Below, one piece after another: positions 17,989 through 26,471 of a stretch of DNA of 43,596 nt (its first letter is position 1; each line of letters starts with the position of its first letter). This stretch comes from UBA6772 sp965183875 (lineage in GTDB: Bacteria; Bacteroidota; Bacteroidia; Flavobacteriales; UBA7430), in the NCBI GenBank assembly GCA_965183875.1, contig CBCYMK010000030.1:1-43596 (forward strand). Reading direction: 5' to 3'. The translations under genes were made by a program, and so were the position numbers. The notes beneath the pieces are model-generated. The model saw nothing but the letters and a program-made list of their open reading frames with translations. It made no database searches and had not been told where the DNA came from.

Positions 17989-18536
17989 TAGGACTTTTTA
18001 AGTAAATAAGCTGGAACTATATAACCAAGGAACATTGCGAGAGCATAAACCAGTAAACTCGTTTGAGTATGAATTTGGAAAGATACAATAGCAGCTATCC
18101 AAAAAACAAAACCACCAAGAATGAAACCTTTAAACTGTGTAATTCCTCCAGTTATAAATGTAGCTAAGCCTGCTAGTAATAACACAAATGGATTTGGATT
18201 TGAGGGAATAACTGCAACTAATGTAATCATCATGGTAATCACAAAACCTAACCAAGTGTAAGAGATTACCTTGTCTGCGAAAGTCGAATGCTTCTTTTTA
18301 TCCCTAGCACCTTTAATTCCAGAAACTAATCCTCCAAGTATAGAAAGTATTGTCCATGGTAAAAAATGAAACTCATAAGCTATACTTATTAAATAATACT
18401 CAGCTAAGGAAGCAGAAATCATTAACCAGCCCCACAACATAAAATAAAAACTATGGTGCTTAAAACTTTCTTTAGATTCCTCAATCATTTGTGTAATAAT
18501 AGCTAAACTCTTTTCGGGTGTTAATTCTGTTCTCAT
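17988..18536 (-). CDS. membrane protein paired with HTH regulator
   Basis: 182 residues. A short cytoplasmic head (MRTELTPEKSLAIITQMIEESKES) is followed by about five helices (FYFMLWGWLMISASLAEYYLI; FLPWTILSILGGLVSGI; WLGFVITMMITLVAVI; VLLLAGLATFITGGITQF; ILGGFVFWIAAIVSF / LVYALAMFLGYIVPAYLL). I do not recognise a named family. The stop overlaps the regulator's start (TAATG), which argues for linked function, for example a membrane sensor that controls the small repressor. The N-terminal motif with a conserved-looking EESKESFKHHSFYF is shared, as I recall, by other Bacteroidota membrane proteins next to HTH_34 regulators. Confidence 0.75.
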   Translation of the reverse strand: MRTELTPEKSLAIITQMIEESKESFKHHSFYFMLWGWLMISASLAEYYLISIAYEFHFLPWTILSILGGLVSGIKGARDKKKHSTFADKVISYTWLGFVITMMITLVAVIPSNPNPFVLLLAGLATFITGGITQFKGFILGGFVFWIAAIVSFQIHTQTSLLVYALAMFLGYIVPAYLLKKS

Positions 18537-18677
18537 AACTAATAAATTTAATTCTAAACAAATGTAAACTAGTTTACATTACAAACCAAAATAAATCCTA
18601 TTAATTTTTCAGACTAATAAATAGACTACAAAATAGAAATCAGTGAATCAAATTTCAAATAAGTCATTAGCATTGAC

Positions 18678-18685
18678 TATTTTTG
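18678..18685 (+). promoter_or_regulatory. -7 element before the cysteine peptidase
   Basis: Exact TATTTTTG, 18 nt before the ATG at 18704. It overlaps the alternative in-frame TTG at 18683 and so excludes that start. Confidence 0.5.
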
Positions 18686-18703
18686 GAATTCAAACCCTCG
18701 ATA

Positions 18704-19810
18704 ATGAAAAAAATAATAACAACCCTAAGTCTACTACTAGGAACACTAGTAATGGCTCAAGACACACTTAGCTTTAAACCAATTGTACAGTGGGAAGCAA
18801 ATCCAGTAGAGAGCCAAGGTAGAACTGGTACTTGCTGGAGTTACTCCACCTCATCTTTCCTAGAGTCGGAATTAATTAGAATGGGAAAGGGAACACATAA
18901 TCTTTCTGAAATATTTATTGCCAGACAAGTTTATATAAATAAAGCAGACAACTATGTACGTAGACATGGAAAAACTCAGTTTGGAGAAGGTAGTCTTGGA
19001 CATGATTTACTAAATGCAGTTGATGAATACGGAATTGTTCCTAACGAAATATTTAATGGTCTACAAACAGACTCTAAAATTCACAACCACTCTGAGATTG
19101 CTTCATTATTAGAAGACTATGTAAAAGCTGTAGTGAGTAATAAGGGTGGAAAACTAACTTCTTTATGGAAGCAAGGATATGAGTCTTTACTTGATATATA
19201 CTTAGGGAAATACCCGGAATCGTTTACTTACTTAGGTGAAGATTATACCCCTAGAACTTTCGCAAACTCATTGGGCTTTAGAGCATCAAATTATATTACG
19301 ATGACATCCTATACACACGAACGATTTTTTCGCCCTTTTATATTGGGGATTCCAGACAATTGGGATAACGGAAGCTTTTATAATGTACCACTGAACGATT
19401 TAGTAACACAAGCTAAAGTAGCCTTAAAACAAGGGTACACCTTAGAGTGGGATGCTGACGTGAGTAATGAAGGATTCAATTCTAAAAAAGGAATTGCCGT
19501 AGTAGCATTAGAAGGTGGGAAACCGAACTTTGAAACTACTACTGAAGAAATGAATGTGACACAAGAAATTAGACAAGAGAATTTTGATAACTATACCGTT
19601 ACAGATGATCATCTGATGCATATTGTTGGCTTAGTAGAAGGTGTAGATGGGAAAGAATATTTTGTAGTTAAAAACTCTTGGGGTGATGAAAGAGGACTAG
19701 ATGACTATAAAGGACATATATTAGTTTCAGTAGCTTACTTTAGGCTCAACACCATCTCTATTATGTTTCATAAAGATGCATACCTTCAATTTGGTCCAAT
19801 AACTTTCTAA
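18704..19810 (+). CDS. exported C1B (bleomycin hydrolase-like) cysteine peptidase
   Basis: 368 residues from the ATG at 18704, beginning with a signal peptide (MKKIITTLSLLLGTLVMAQ). The papain-fold catalytic set is complete: Gln38 and Cys44 in SQGRTGTCWSYS, His306 in DDHLMHIVGLV, Asn324 in VVKNSWGDERG. The order and spacing match the C1B aminopeptidase group (bleomycin hydrolase/PepC), but the export signal points to a periplasmic or surface peptidase, as seen in other Bacteroidota. It stands alone, with its own promoter element and a strong terminator after it. Confidence 0.9.
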   Translation: MKKIITTLSLLLGTLVMAQDTLSFKPIVQWEANPVESQGRTGTCWSYSTSSFLESELIRMGKGTHNLSEIFIARQVYINKADNYVRRHGKTQFGEGSLGHDLLNAVDEYGIVPNEIFNGLQTDSKIHNHSEIASLLEDYVKAVVSNKGGKLTSLWKQGYESLLDIYLGKYPESFTYLGEDYTPRTFANSLGFRASNYITMTSYTHERFFRPFILGIPDNWDNGSFYNVPLNDLVTQAKVALKQGYTLEWDADVSNEGFNSKKGIAVVALEGGKPNFETTTEEMNVTQEIRQENFDNYTVTDDHLMHIVGLVEGVDGKEYFVVKNSWGDERGLDDYKGHILVSVAYFRLNTISIMFHKDAYLQFGPITF

Positions 19811-19854
19811 ACAACTAATTATACTACTATTATATTAGTAGAGTTATTTCCATA

Positions 19855-19891
19855 AAAAAGCCTCCTCAGGAAATTCCTGAGGAGGCTTTTT
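19855..19891. terminator. bidirectional intrinsic terminator
   Basis: GCCTCCTCAGG pairs with CCTGAGGAGGC around a 5-nt AAATT centre, with A6 on the left and T5 on the right. It lies between the converging peptidase and ndk genes and can serve both. Confidence 0.9.
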
Positions 19892-19930
19892 ACAATAAGT
19901 ACCTTTTTAAAATTAAGGCTGTATTATTCT

Positions 19931-20350
19931 CTAGAAGTTCTCTCTACCAGCAAAGTGGAAAGCAGCTTCAATAGCAGCGTTTTCATCAGAGTCAGAACCG
20001 TGAACAGCATTTGCAGCAATAGATTCAGCATACATTTTACGGATAGTTCCTTCAGCAGCTTCAGCTGGGTTAGTAGCTCCAATAAGCGTACGGAAATCCT
20101 CAACGGCGTTATCTTTCTCTAAGATAGCAGCTACTATAGGACCCTCAGTCATATACGATACTAATTCCCCATAAAAAGGTCTTTCAGCATGAACTGCATA
20201 AAATGCTTCTGCATCTGCCTTTGTTAATTGAGTCATTTTTAAAGCAACGATACGGAATCCTGAAGCGTTAATTTTTTCTAAGATTGCACCGATGTGTCCG
20301 TTTGCTACAGCATCCGGCTTAAGCATGGTAAAAGTTCTGTTTTGAGCCAT
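19931..20350 (-). CDS. ndk: nucleoside diphosphate kinase
   Basis: 139 residues, standard length. Transfers the gamma-phosphate between nucleoside tri- and diphosphates through phospho-His117, seen in NAVHGSDSDENA. RTFTMLKPDAVANGHIG at the N-terminus and RPFYGELVSYMTEGPIVA are classic. Single gene with an exact TAnnTTTG element 22 nt upstream and the bidirectional terminator downstream. Confidence 0.97.
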   Translation of the reverse strand: MAQNRTFTMLKPDAVANGHIGAILEKINASGFRIVALKMTQLTKADAEAFYAVHAERPFYGELVSYMTEGPIVAAILEKDNAVEDFRTLIGATNPAEAAEGTIRKMYAESIAANAVHGSDSDENAAIEAAFHFAGRENF

Positions 20351-20372
20351 TGTATGTTTATTTTTAGTCCGG

Positions 20373-20380
20373 CAAAATTA
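20373..20380 (-). promoter_or_regulatory. -7 element before ndk
   Basis: Minus strand TAATTTTG, exact match, 22 nt from the ATG. A TTG lies 20 nt further upstream (caa at 20401-20403), one base beyond the usual spacing. Confidence 0.5.
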
Positions 20381-20440
20381 AACAATTAATATGAATATTT
20401 CAACCTATAGAAAAGCAATTACAAAAGGGCTATAAATTAC

Positions 20441-21454
20441 TTAGCTTAATGAGGAGTATGTCTTTCTCTTTTTAAGAAAATAGGCTACTAAAATGGACTT
20501 CGAATACATAAGAGAGTCGGGTATTCTATGGGTCTTTTTTCTATTCCAGAACACAGAGGGTATACGAGAATAAAAAGAGAAATGTGCTTTAAGTATAGCC
20601 CAGCAATGACTAGGTTTTCCTTCAATAATAAACTTTATACCTGCTACACCATCTAAAATTAAACGTATAAATACTATAGGTAAGGCATAAAGCGGTAGGT
20701 TCTTTAATAACATCACTAAGTTATTTCTAAAATTTAGAAAGGTTTTCCTAGGATTCATCTTATTTAAAGAAGCTCCCCCTAAATGAAATACTGTAGAACT
20801 AGGAACACAAGCAATTTTATACCCAGCATTAAGTAGTCTCCAGCAAAGATCTATCTCTTCTTGATGTGCAAAAAAGCTAGTATCTAAACCACCTACCTCT
20901 AAGTAGCGTTTTCTAGAAACAAACAACGAAGCACCACTAGCCCAAAAAACATCCTTCACACTGTCGTATTGCCCGCTATCAACCTCTAAATCATCAAATA
21001 TCCTCCCTCTGCAAAAGGGATACCCAAAACGATCGATAAAACCACCACAGGCACCAGCATACTCAAATTTTGTAGGTTCTTTTTCGTCTAAAACTTTTGG
21101 TTGACAAGCTGCGTATTGCTCATTAGATTCCAAAAATTGTAACGGATCAAGCAGCCAATTTTCAGTTACACGAACATCAGAATTTAATAATACTATATAG
21201 GGATGATTAACTTGCTGTATTGCTTTATTATACCCCTCAGCAAAACCATAATTCTTATCAAATTCTATGCGGGTAATTTCGGGGTACTTACTTTTTAAAA
21301 ATGCAACAGAAGTATCAGAAGAAGCATTATCGACTACTATAATCTCAGAATTATCAGAATTAAATTGGCATATAGATGGCAAAAAACGCTCTAATAAATC
21401 CTTTCCATTCCAGTTGAGTATAAGAACGGCTATTTTTTTCGACTGTGCTTCCAT
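20441..21454 (-). CDS. GT2 family glycosyltransferase
   Basis: 337 residues. GT-A fold: VLILNWNGKDLL at the start, nucleotide-sugar region EIIVVDNASSDTSVAFL, NYGFAEGYNKAI, metal-binding motif LLNSDVRV, and later FWASGASLFVSRKRYLEVGGLD and HQEEIDLCWRL, all usual for rhamnosyl-type GT2 enzymes. A hydrophobic C-terminal segment (LPLYALPIVFIRLILDGVAGI) suggests membrane contact. Overlaps the acyltransferase upstream by 25 nt. The sugar and acceptor are unknown; an envelope glycan is likely. Confidence 0.9.
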   Translation of the reverse strand: MEAQSKKIAVLILNWNGKDLLERFLPSICQFNSDNSEIIVVDNASSDTSVAFLKSKYPEITRIEFDKNYGFAEGYNKAIQQVNHPYIVLLNSDVRVTENWLLDPLQFLESNEQYAACQPKVLDEKEPTKFEYAGACGGFIDRFGYPFCRGRIFDDLEVDSGQYDSVKDVFWASGASLFVSRKRYLEVGGLDTSFFAHQEEIDLCWRLLNAGYKIACVPSSTVFHLGGASLNKMNPRKTFLNFRNNLVMLLKNLPLYALPIVFIRLILDGVAGIKFIIEGKPSHCWAILKAHFSFYSRIPSVFWNRKKTHRIPDSLMYSKSILVAYFLKKRKTYSSLS

Positions 21455-22287
21455 CTTTTATGTGACCAAAGCCAATTTTGTGGCTCATTCATAATCAAAC
21501 TCTCTAAGTGTGAAAGGTGTAACTCTGTTGAAGCACCCATTATACCACTATCTTTATCGGCTAAAGAAACAATTTTCATTTCGTAATAACCTCTTTTAAT
21601 ACGCTTAACTTCTACAAACAATAATGCTAAACCTGCTGCATTCATTAATTTTTCAGCTCCTAAATACACAGGAGTATCCTGGTTTAAGAATTCCGAATAA
21701 TAATCTAACTTACTCTTATGTGGACTCTGATCGGAGAGCATTAAATTTACAGTAGCTCGATTTTTATTCTTTAATACTGTTTTAGGAAACGCTTTCATAG
21801 GTACAATAGAAGCCCCAAAACGAGAACGAATCTTCAACATTAATTCATCAATAGACTTTTCTTTAATCGGCTTATAAACTGAATAAAGGTCTTGTTGCAT
21901 ATAAGTCCCTAAGGCCAATGCCATCCACTCCCAATTATTAAAATGTGCCCCAATTAATATCGCTCCTTTACCTTCCTTTTGTAAGTCTTGGAAAACTTCA
22001 GGATTTACCAATTTCATTCTTTTCTGTAAAGACTTTTTTGAAATTGTATACAACTTTAAACTTTCTAAAAATACGTCAGTTAAGTTTCTATAAAACTTCT
22101 TTTCTATAAGTTTTAATTCAGCTAATGATAGATGCGGGAAAGAATTCCGAAGATTGTTTTGTACTACTGTAAGTCGGTATTTAATTCCCTTTCTAAAAAC
22201 TACGGACAAGAAATTAGAGAATATATAAAGCAGGGTAAATGGAATATACCTAGCAATTATAAACAGAGATTTTATTAGTCTACTCAT
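21430..22287 (-). CDS. LpxL/HtrB-like lipid A or membrane lipid acyltransferase
   Basis: 285 residues. Begins with a membrane anchor (LFIIARYIPFTLLYIFSNFLSVVF). The catalytic H-x4-E motif is visible in GAHFNNWEWMALA, followed by YSVYKPIKEKSIDELMLKIRSRFG, MLSDQSPHK and the final NWLWSHKRWKH, matching late acyltransferases of lipid A synthesis. The GT2 gene starts inside its 3' end, and its ATG overlaps the GWxTD stop (TAATG). Exact acyl position is inference. Confidence 0.9.
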   Translation of the reverse strand: MSRLIKSLFIIARYIPFTLLYIFSNFLSVVFRKGIKYRLTVVQNNLRNSFPHLSLAELKLIEKKFYRNLTDVFLESLKLYTISKKSLQKRMKLVNPEVFQDLQKEGKGAILIGAHFNNWEWMALALGTYMQQDLYSVYKPIKEKSIDELMLKIRSRFGASIVPMKAFPKTVLKNKNRATVNLMLSDQSPHKSKLDYYSEFLNQDTPVYLGAEKLMNAAGLALLFVEVKRIKRGYYEMKIVSLADKDSGIMGASTELHLSHLESLIMNEPQNWLWSHKRWKHSRKK

Positions 22288-23789
22288 TAGTTGTCTCCTG
22301 GTGCTACCTGGTTTCTATTCCCTTTATCGTCCAAATTATTATTAATATTCAGGTCGATATCTCTATTTTGATTGCTATTATCTAAATCTTTTACGGCACC
22401 TCTTTCTCTGTAGATCCAATTTTTCCAATTAGCATTATACTTCTCACCTTGTACGGTAGAGTGGATAAGTTCATAATCGTTTGTCCCGATTGCATTCTCA
22501 GCAAATACAAATATTTTATTGGTCTGCTTACCAACCTTATAATAGGTCCATATTTGATAAGGTAGAGTGTATTTATCGTAAATAGAATTTTCAAAATCAT
22601 TTGGCGCACCATACCTTAAATAGACTCTTCCCCTATCTGTGGCAAATCCTTTCTTTCCTATAGTAGCGTATAAACGATTTACTTTCTGTACATTTTCTAA
22701 ATAATTTAACCAGGCAAGCTGTGGATCAATGGGGTTTCTATTGTACCAAAAACCATGAAAAAACTGCTTCATCTTCTCTAGGTCCCAACCTTTAAGCTGG
22801 TTACTAGCAAAGGTCCACTCCCTATCTGTTGCTATTGGTAATAGCGAAGAGATATGCTCAGCCAATTGCTCAATATTCTCAAATTTATGCACAAAACTAT
22901 AACTGTTAGGTATACTGGCATAATCCTGAGGTTTCATTACAGTAGTCGTATTTTTACGTTGAAAGAATAGTCTTTTCTGAAGTATCCCTCTCCCCTTTTT
23001 ATCAAGTAAGGCAACCACCAAATTATAGTTTCCCGAAACTAAGTCCTCAATATTAAAACTACCTAAAAATGCTTCATGTTGTTCTTTAATTCTACGCTTA
23101 ATTCTATTAAACCCGTCTAGTGGTGTATGGGTTTGCTCGTTTTCTATATAGTAATTTAGTAGGTACCCCTCGCTAGTAGTAGTATCAATTTTTGTGTGAT
23201 ACCATTCTACATAAAAATCTAACTGCTTTTCGCTATCGTCTAAAAAGTAAGCCCCATTACCAAACTTAGGGACTATATCGTAACCAGATTTATTTAAAAT
23301 ACTATTTCCCTCAGAAATACTGTAAGAATCCAAAATCATCATATCAGAAAAAGAGATTGCCTCAGTAGTTTGCTTTACTACCAGAGCTGTATTGGAAGAT
23401 ATACCCTCTGAAGTAGATTGCATATCTTTAAGATTGATTTCTAAATTATAATCCCCATTAGAAAGTGCATAAATTTGTTTGTCGATAAATATCTGAGCTT
23501 GTAAAGTATCACTTATAAGAGGTGTTTTAAAGATGTATTTATCTAAAACAGTATTTTCGTCGCCATTTTTTATAGTTAATTCAACCAAAACGGAGCCTTG
23601 AAAAGAGTTTTCGGACAATTTCACATAATTAATTGTACTGCTTAGAAACGAAAAGTAAGTCTCTATATAAGCTTGACCCTCTCCATTTTGAAAAGAGAAA
23701 TACTGAAAATTTGCCTGTAAATTTTTAGCAGTCAATAAGTTAAAACTCGAGAGTAAAAACAGAATTATATATAGCCTACAGCACCTCAT
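22287..23789 (-). CDS. GWxTD domain-containing secreted protein
   Basis: 500 residues with signal peptide (LYIILFLLSSFNLLTAKN). The N-terminal half is a beta-rich region that appears to be a repeated carbohydrate-binding-like fold; residues ~310-480 hold the GWxTD-type domain, recognised by REWTFASNQLKG, WYNRNP, NYLENVQKVNRLYATIGKKGFATDRGRVYLRYG and the IWTYYK motif. The family is widespread in Bacteroidota and uncharacterised. Overlap with the LpxL-like gene and then GT2 suggests an envelope task. The signature tryptophan of GWxTD is replaced: here it reads GFATD. Confidence 0.82.
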   Translation of the reverse strand: MRCCRLYIILFLLSSFNLLTAKNLQANFQYFSFQNGEGQAYIETYFSFLSSTINYVKLSENSFQGSVLVELTIKNGDENTVLDKYIFKTPLISDTLQAQIFIDKQIYALSNGDYNLEINLKDMQSTSEGISSNTALVVKQTTEAISFSDMMILDSYSISEGNSILNKSGYDIVPKFGNGAYFLDDSEKQLDFYVEWYHTKIDTTTSEGYLLNYYIENEQTHTPLDGFNRIKRRIKEQHEAFLGSFNIEDLVSGNYNLVVALLDKKGRGILQKRLFFQRKNTTTVMKPQDYASIPNSYSFVHKFENIEQLAEHISSLLPIATDREWTFASNQLKGWDLEKMKQFFHGFWYNRNPIDPQLAWLNYLENVQKVNRLYATIGKKGFATDRGRVYLRYGAPNDFENSIYDKYTLPYQIWTYYKVGKQTNKIFVFAENAIGTNDYELIHSTVQGEKYNANWKNWIYRERGAVKDLDNSNQNRDIDLNINNNLDDKGNRNQVAPGDN

Positions 23790-23853
23790 ATAGCTAGTGT
23801 TTAGTACGATTTGTATTTTTTTTAATCTTCGGTAAAATTAATCTTTTTTTTGT

Positions 23854-23882
23854 TTGCAGTTTAGAAAAAACGCTTACATTTG
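23854..23882 (+). promoter_or_regulatory. full Bacteroidota promoter for tRNA-Ser
   Basis: TTG at 23854-23856, 18-nt spacer, TACATTTG at 23875-23882; the tRNA begins 16 nt later. Both elements and spacing match the Bacteroidota housekeeping consensus. Confidence 0.78.
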
Positions 23883-23897
23883 CATCGCTATCAATAA

Positions 23898-23982
23898 GGA
23901 GAAATGGCAGAGTGGTCGAATGCACTGGTCTTGAAAACCAGCGTACAGCAATGTACCGGGGGTTCGAATCCCTCTTTCTCCG
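23898..23982 (+). tRNA. tRNA-Ser (anticodon TGA)
   Basis: 85 nt. Acceptor arms GGAGAAA and TTTCTCC pair fully, with discriminator G. The anticodon arm CTGGT-CTTGAAA-ACCAG gives anticodon TGA, reading UCA-type serine codons. A long variable arm (CGTACAGCAATGTAC) as expected for tRNA-Ser, and the T arm GGGGGTTCGAATCCCTC. CCA is not encoded. Own promoter and terminator. Confidence 0.97.
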
Positions 23983-23992
23983 CAAGAAGCCT

Positions 23993-24021
23993 AGCCCAAT
24001 CATCGGATTGGGCTTTTTTTT
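23993..24021 (+). terminator. tRNA-Ser terminator
   Basis: AGCCCAATC-ATCG-GATTGGGCT (9-bp stem, 4-nt loop) followed by eight T, starting 11 nt after the tRNA end. Confidence 0.88.
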
Positions 24022-24134
24022 GGCCTAAACTTTTGTATTGAAATTGGTTGGATATGTATCTAATAGAAGCAACAACGATTCTTAATAGGACTGTAAATAT
24101 TGGGTCTATAATACTCTCAAACTCTTAAGCTAAA

Positions 24135-25070
24135 TCAAACCATTTTTTTTCTTTTAAGAAGGTAGTTTAGTAAAACAGGTTCAAAACCTTTGGAGCAATC
24201 TACGGGAACGAAATCAATTTTATATTGCCCACATTTGAGGTGTAACTGTTTTTCAAATTCAGTCATATTTTTTACGTATTCCTCTTGTAACTCTAATGGA
24301 TTTACTTTCAGCTCCTCCCCTGTTTCTAGGTCTACAAATTTATGTAAGCGGGAGTCAAAATCGAAATTCAACTCTTTTGCCCTATCGATCACATGGAACA
24401 CAATAACCTCGTGTTTATTGTATTTAAGATGTTGTAGGGCCGAAAACAAGTCTTCAGACTGACTAGTGTCGCCAAGTAAATCACTAAACAAGACTACCAG
24501 AGAACGCTGGTGAATACGTTCAGCAATTTCATGCAGAGAATCTATTGCATTAGTTCGTTCCTTTGTTGTTTCTGTATAAGGGTTCGCCAGAGACTCCAAT
24601 TCATTTAACAACCATTGATGATGGGCTACACTAGTTTTAGCTCGAGTATGTAACTGTACAGAATCTGAAAAAACAGATAAGCCAACTGCATCTCTTTGCT
24701 TTTTAAATAAATTCATCAGGGCTGCAGAGGCAAGTATAGAAAACCCAATTTTATTGGGTTCTGTAGTAGTAAGTATCTTTTGAACCGGAAAGTGCATCGA
24801 AGAGGACCTATCTAGCACTAACTGACACCTAAGGTTGGTCTCTTCTTCGTAGCGTTTTACAAACAATTTATCGGTACGGGCAAATAACTTCCAGTCTATG
24901 TATCGAGTAGTCTCACCTGCATTGTACAAACGATGTTCAGCAAATTCTACCGAAAAGCCATGGTAGGGACTTTTATGTAAACCGGTAATAAATCCTTCCA
25001 CCACCTGATTGGCAAAAAACGATAGATCTTCTATAGACTTTAGATTTTCGCTCTGGATAAAATCGTTCAT
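24135..25070 (-). CDS. DUF58 domain-containing protein
   Basis: 311 residues, no signal peptide. The conserved DUF58 block is present: GLHKSPYHGFSVEFAEHRLYNAGE, TRYIDWKLFARTDKLFVKRYEEETNLRC, followed by a von Willebrand A-like region (LVLDRSSSMHFPV, VVLFSDLLGD). In most Bacteroidota such genes follow a moxR ATPase and precede bat genes; none is next to it here. Role (possibly envelope complex maturation with MoxR) is by family only. Confidence 0.85.
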   Translation of the reverse strand: MNDFIQSENLKSIEDLSFFANQVVEGFITGLHKSPYHGFSVEFAEHRLYNAGETTRYIDWKLFARTDKLFVKRYEEETNLRCQLVLDRSSSMHFPVQKILTTTEPNKIGFSILASAALMNLFKKQRDAVGLSVFSDSVQLHTRAKTSVAHHQWLLNELESLANPYTETTKERTNAIDSLHEIAERIHQRSLVVLFSDLLGDTSQSEDLFSALQHLKYNKHEVIVFHVIDRAKELNFDFDSRLHKFVDLETGEELKVNPLELQEEYVKNMTEFEKQLHLKCGQYKIDFVPVDCSKGFEPVLLNYLLKRKKMV

Positions 25071-25424
25071 AAGGATTAGTTGTTTGACAAATTAGCTAGA
25101 ATTAGAATTCTGATTTAACAGTATAAAACTACTATTTATTATTATCAAGTACACCATTAGTTAGAGTTGAAATTATTCACATTCAAAATCCAAGTAATCT
25201 AGATTATATAAAGTGGGAATCCTATATATAATAGAATTGATGTGGCGAATAAATTTTACGAACACCAATAATTGGAATAAATATAGGGTAATGAGTTAAA
25301 TCGGTCTCAACTCACAGAACGTATACATGAACAAAAATGTGATTAATTCTGTATATTTCATCATATATAATTAATTATAGATTAGACGGACATTGAATTG
25401 GTAAAAGCGCTATCTTTAAAACCC
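25071..25424. other. 354-nt divergent intergenic region
   Basis: AT-rich DNA between DUF58 (minus) and DUF3089 (plus). No open frame of note, no RNA hairpin that I can support. A near-consensus TATCTTTA at 25411-25418 lies 6 nt before the ATG at 25425. Nothing else stands out. Confidence 0.4.
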
Positions 25425-26462
25425 ATGAAAAACCTTCTTATTATTTTATTTGCAGCTTGCCTAAGCTCTTGTTCTATCACTTATAATGTAGCCCATTCAT
25501 TCGACTCCATCCCACAACATAGCAGCCCCAACTATAGTGAGATTAAGAATTGGTCTGCCCTACCTTTTATAGACGACTATGCAGATATAGTACCCGATAC
25601 TCTCTTAAAAAACAAGCAAGAAGAGAGTGAGGTCGATGTATTTTTCTTACACCCTACTACATTTTTAGATGAAAAAACTCCAGAGTGGAATGCAAGTATT
25701 AGTGACTCTACAATAAATTATTATACGGACTATTGGGCTGTACGTCATCAAGCTACTGCATTTAATAATGTAGGTAGAATATACGCTCCTCGATACAGAC
25801 AGGCACATATAAAATCGTACTACCATCTCGATAAAGGAGGTAAAGAAGCGATTCTATTTGCCTATGAGGATGTAAAAAAGGCATTTGAATATTATTTAGA
25901 ACACTATAATAATGGGAGGCCTTTCATAATAGCATCACATAGTCAGGGAACTACCCACGCTACTTTTTTACTAAGAGACTATATAGATAAAACAGAATTG
26001 CGAAATCAATTAGTGGCAGCATATTTAGTAGGTATGTCTGTAGGCGAAGATACATACCAAACTATAAAGCCTTGCCAAAATGCTGATGAAACGGGATGTT
26101 TTACAAGTTGGCAAACTTATTCAGACGGCTATACCCCACACGATCATTTCGATGAATTTAGAAAGAAAGCCTTTGTAGTGAATCCAATTACCTGGACTAC
26201 CGAAGAAGACTACTCTAATTTTGACGACCACAAAGGTATACTAATGTCAAATTTTAAAACGGTATACAAGAAGTCGGTTAGAGCAAAGTTGAATAAAAAA
26301 AACAATATCGTTTGGATTAAACAACCTAAGGTACCCTTTGCATTCCTTAAAAAAATGACCAACTACCACGTGGCAGACTACAACCTATATTGGTTTAATA
26401 TAAGAGAAAATGCCGCAAATAGAGTTAAGCATTATTTAAACAAAAAAAAAGGAGCTATTTAG
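25425..26462 (+). CDS. DUF3089 alpha/beta-hydrolase-like lipoprotein
   Basis: 345 residues from the ATG at 25425, which begins a lipoprotein signal MKNLLIILFAACLSSC (Cys16); an earlier TTG-type start at 25398 would only add a leader. DUF3089 marks are VDVFFLHPTTFL, NNVGRIYAPRYRQAHIK, the nucleophile elbow ASHSQGTTHATFLL (Ser in SHSQG) and VGMSVGEDTYQTIKPC. Predicted esterase-like enzyme in the envelope; substrate unknown. The stop overlaps the converging TPR/OB gene by 8 nt, inside a terminator hairpin. Confidence 0.88.
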   Translation: MKNLLIILFAACLSSCSITYNVAHSFDSIPQHSSPNYSEIKNWSALPFIDDYADIVPDTLLKNKQEESEVDVFFLHPTTFLDEKTPEWNASISDSTINYYTDYWAVRHQATAFNNVGRIYAPRYRQAHIKSYYHLDKGGKEAILFAYEDVKKAFEYYLEHYNNGRPFIIASHSQGTTHATFLLRDYIDKTELRNQLVAAYLVGMSVGEDTYQTIKPCQNADETGCFTSWQTYSDGYTPHDHFDEFRKKAFVVNPITWTTEEDYSNFDDHKGILMSNFKTVYKKSVRAKLNKKNNIVWIKQPKVPFAFLKKMTNYHVADYNLYWFNIRENAANRVKHYLNKKKGAI

Positions 26463-26471
26463 CTCCTTTTT
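26446..26471. terminator. bidirectional terminator spanning overlapping stops
   Basis: GGAGCTA pairs with TAGCTCC (compact loop), with A-run left (up to nine) and T5 right. It covers the stop codons of both converging genes. Confidence 0.75.

Noticed and set aside
23794..24003. Minus-strand 69-residue open frame (GLGFLRRKRDSNPRY...)
   Set aside because: It is an antisense translation of the tRNA-Ser gene, a well-known artefact.
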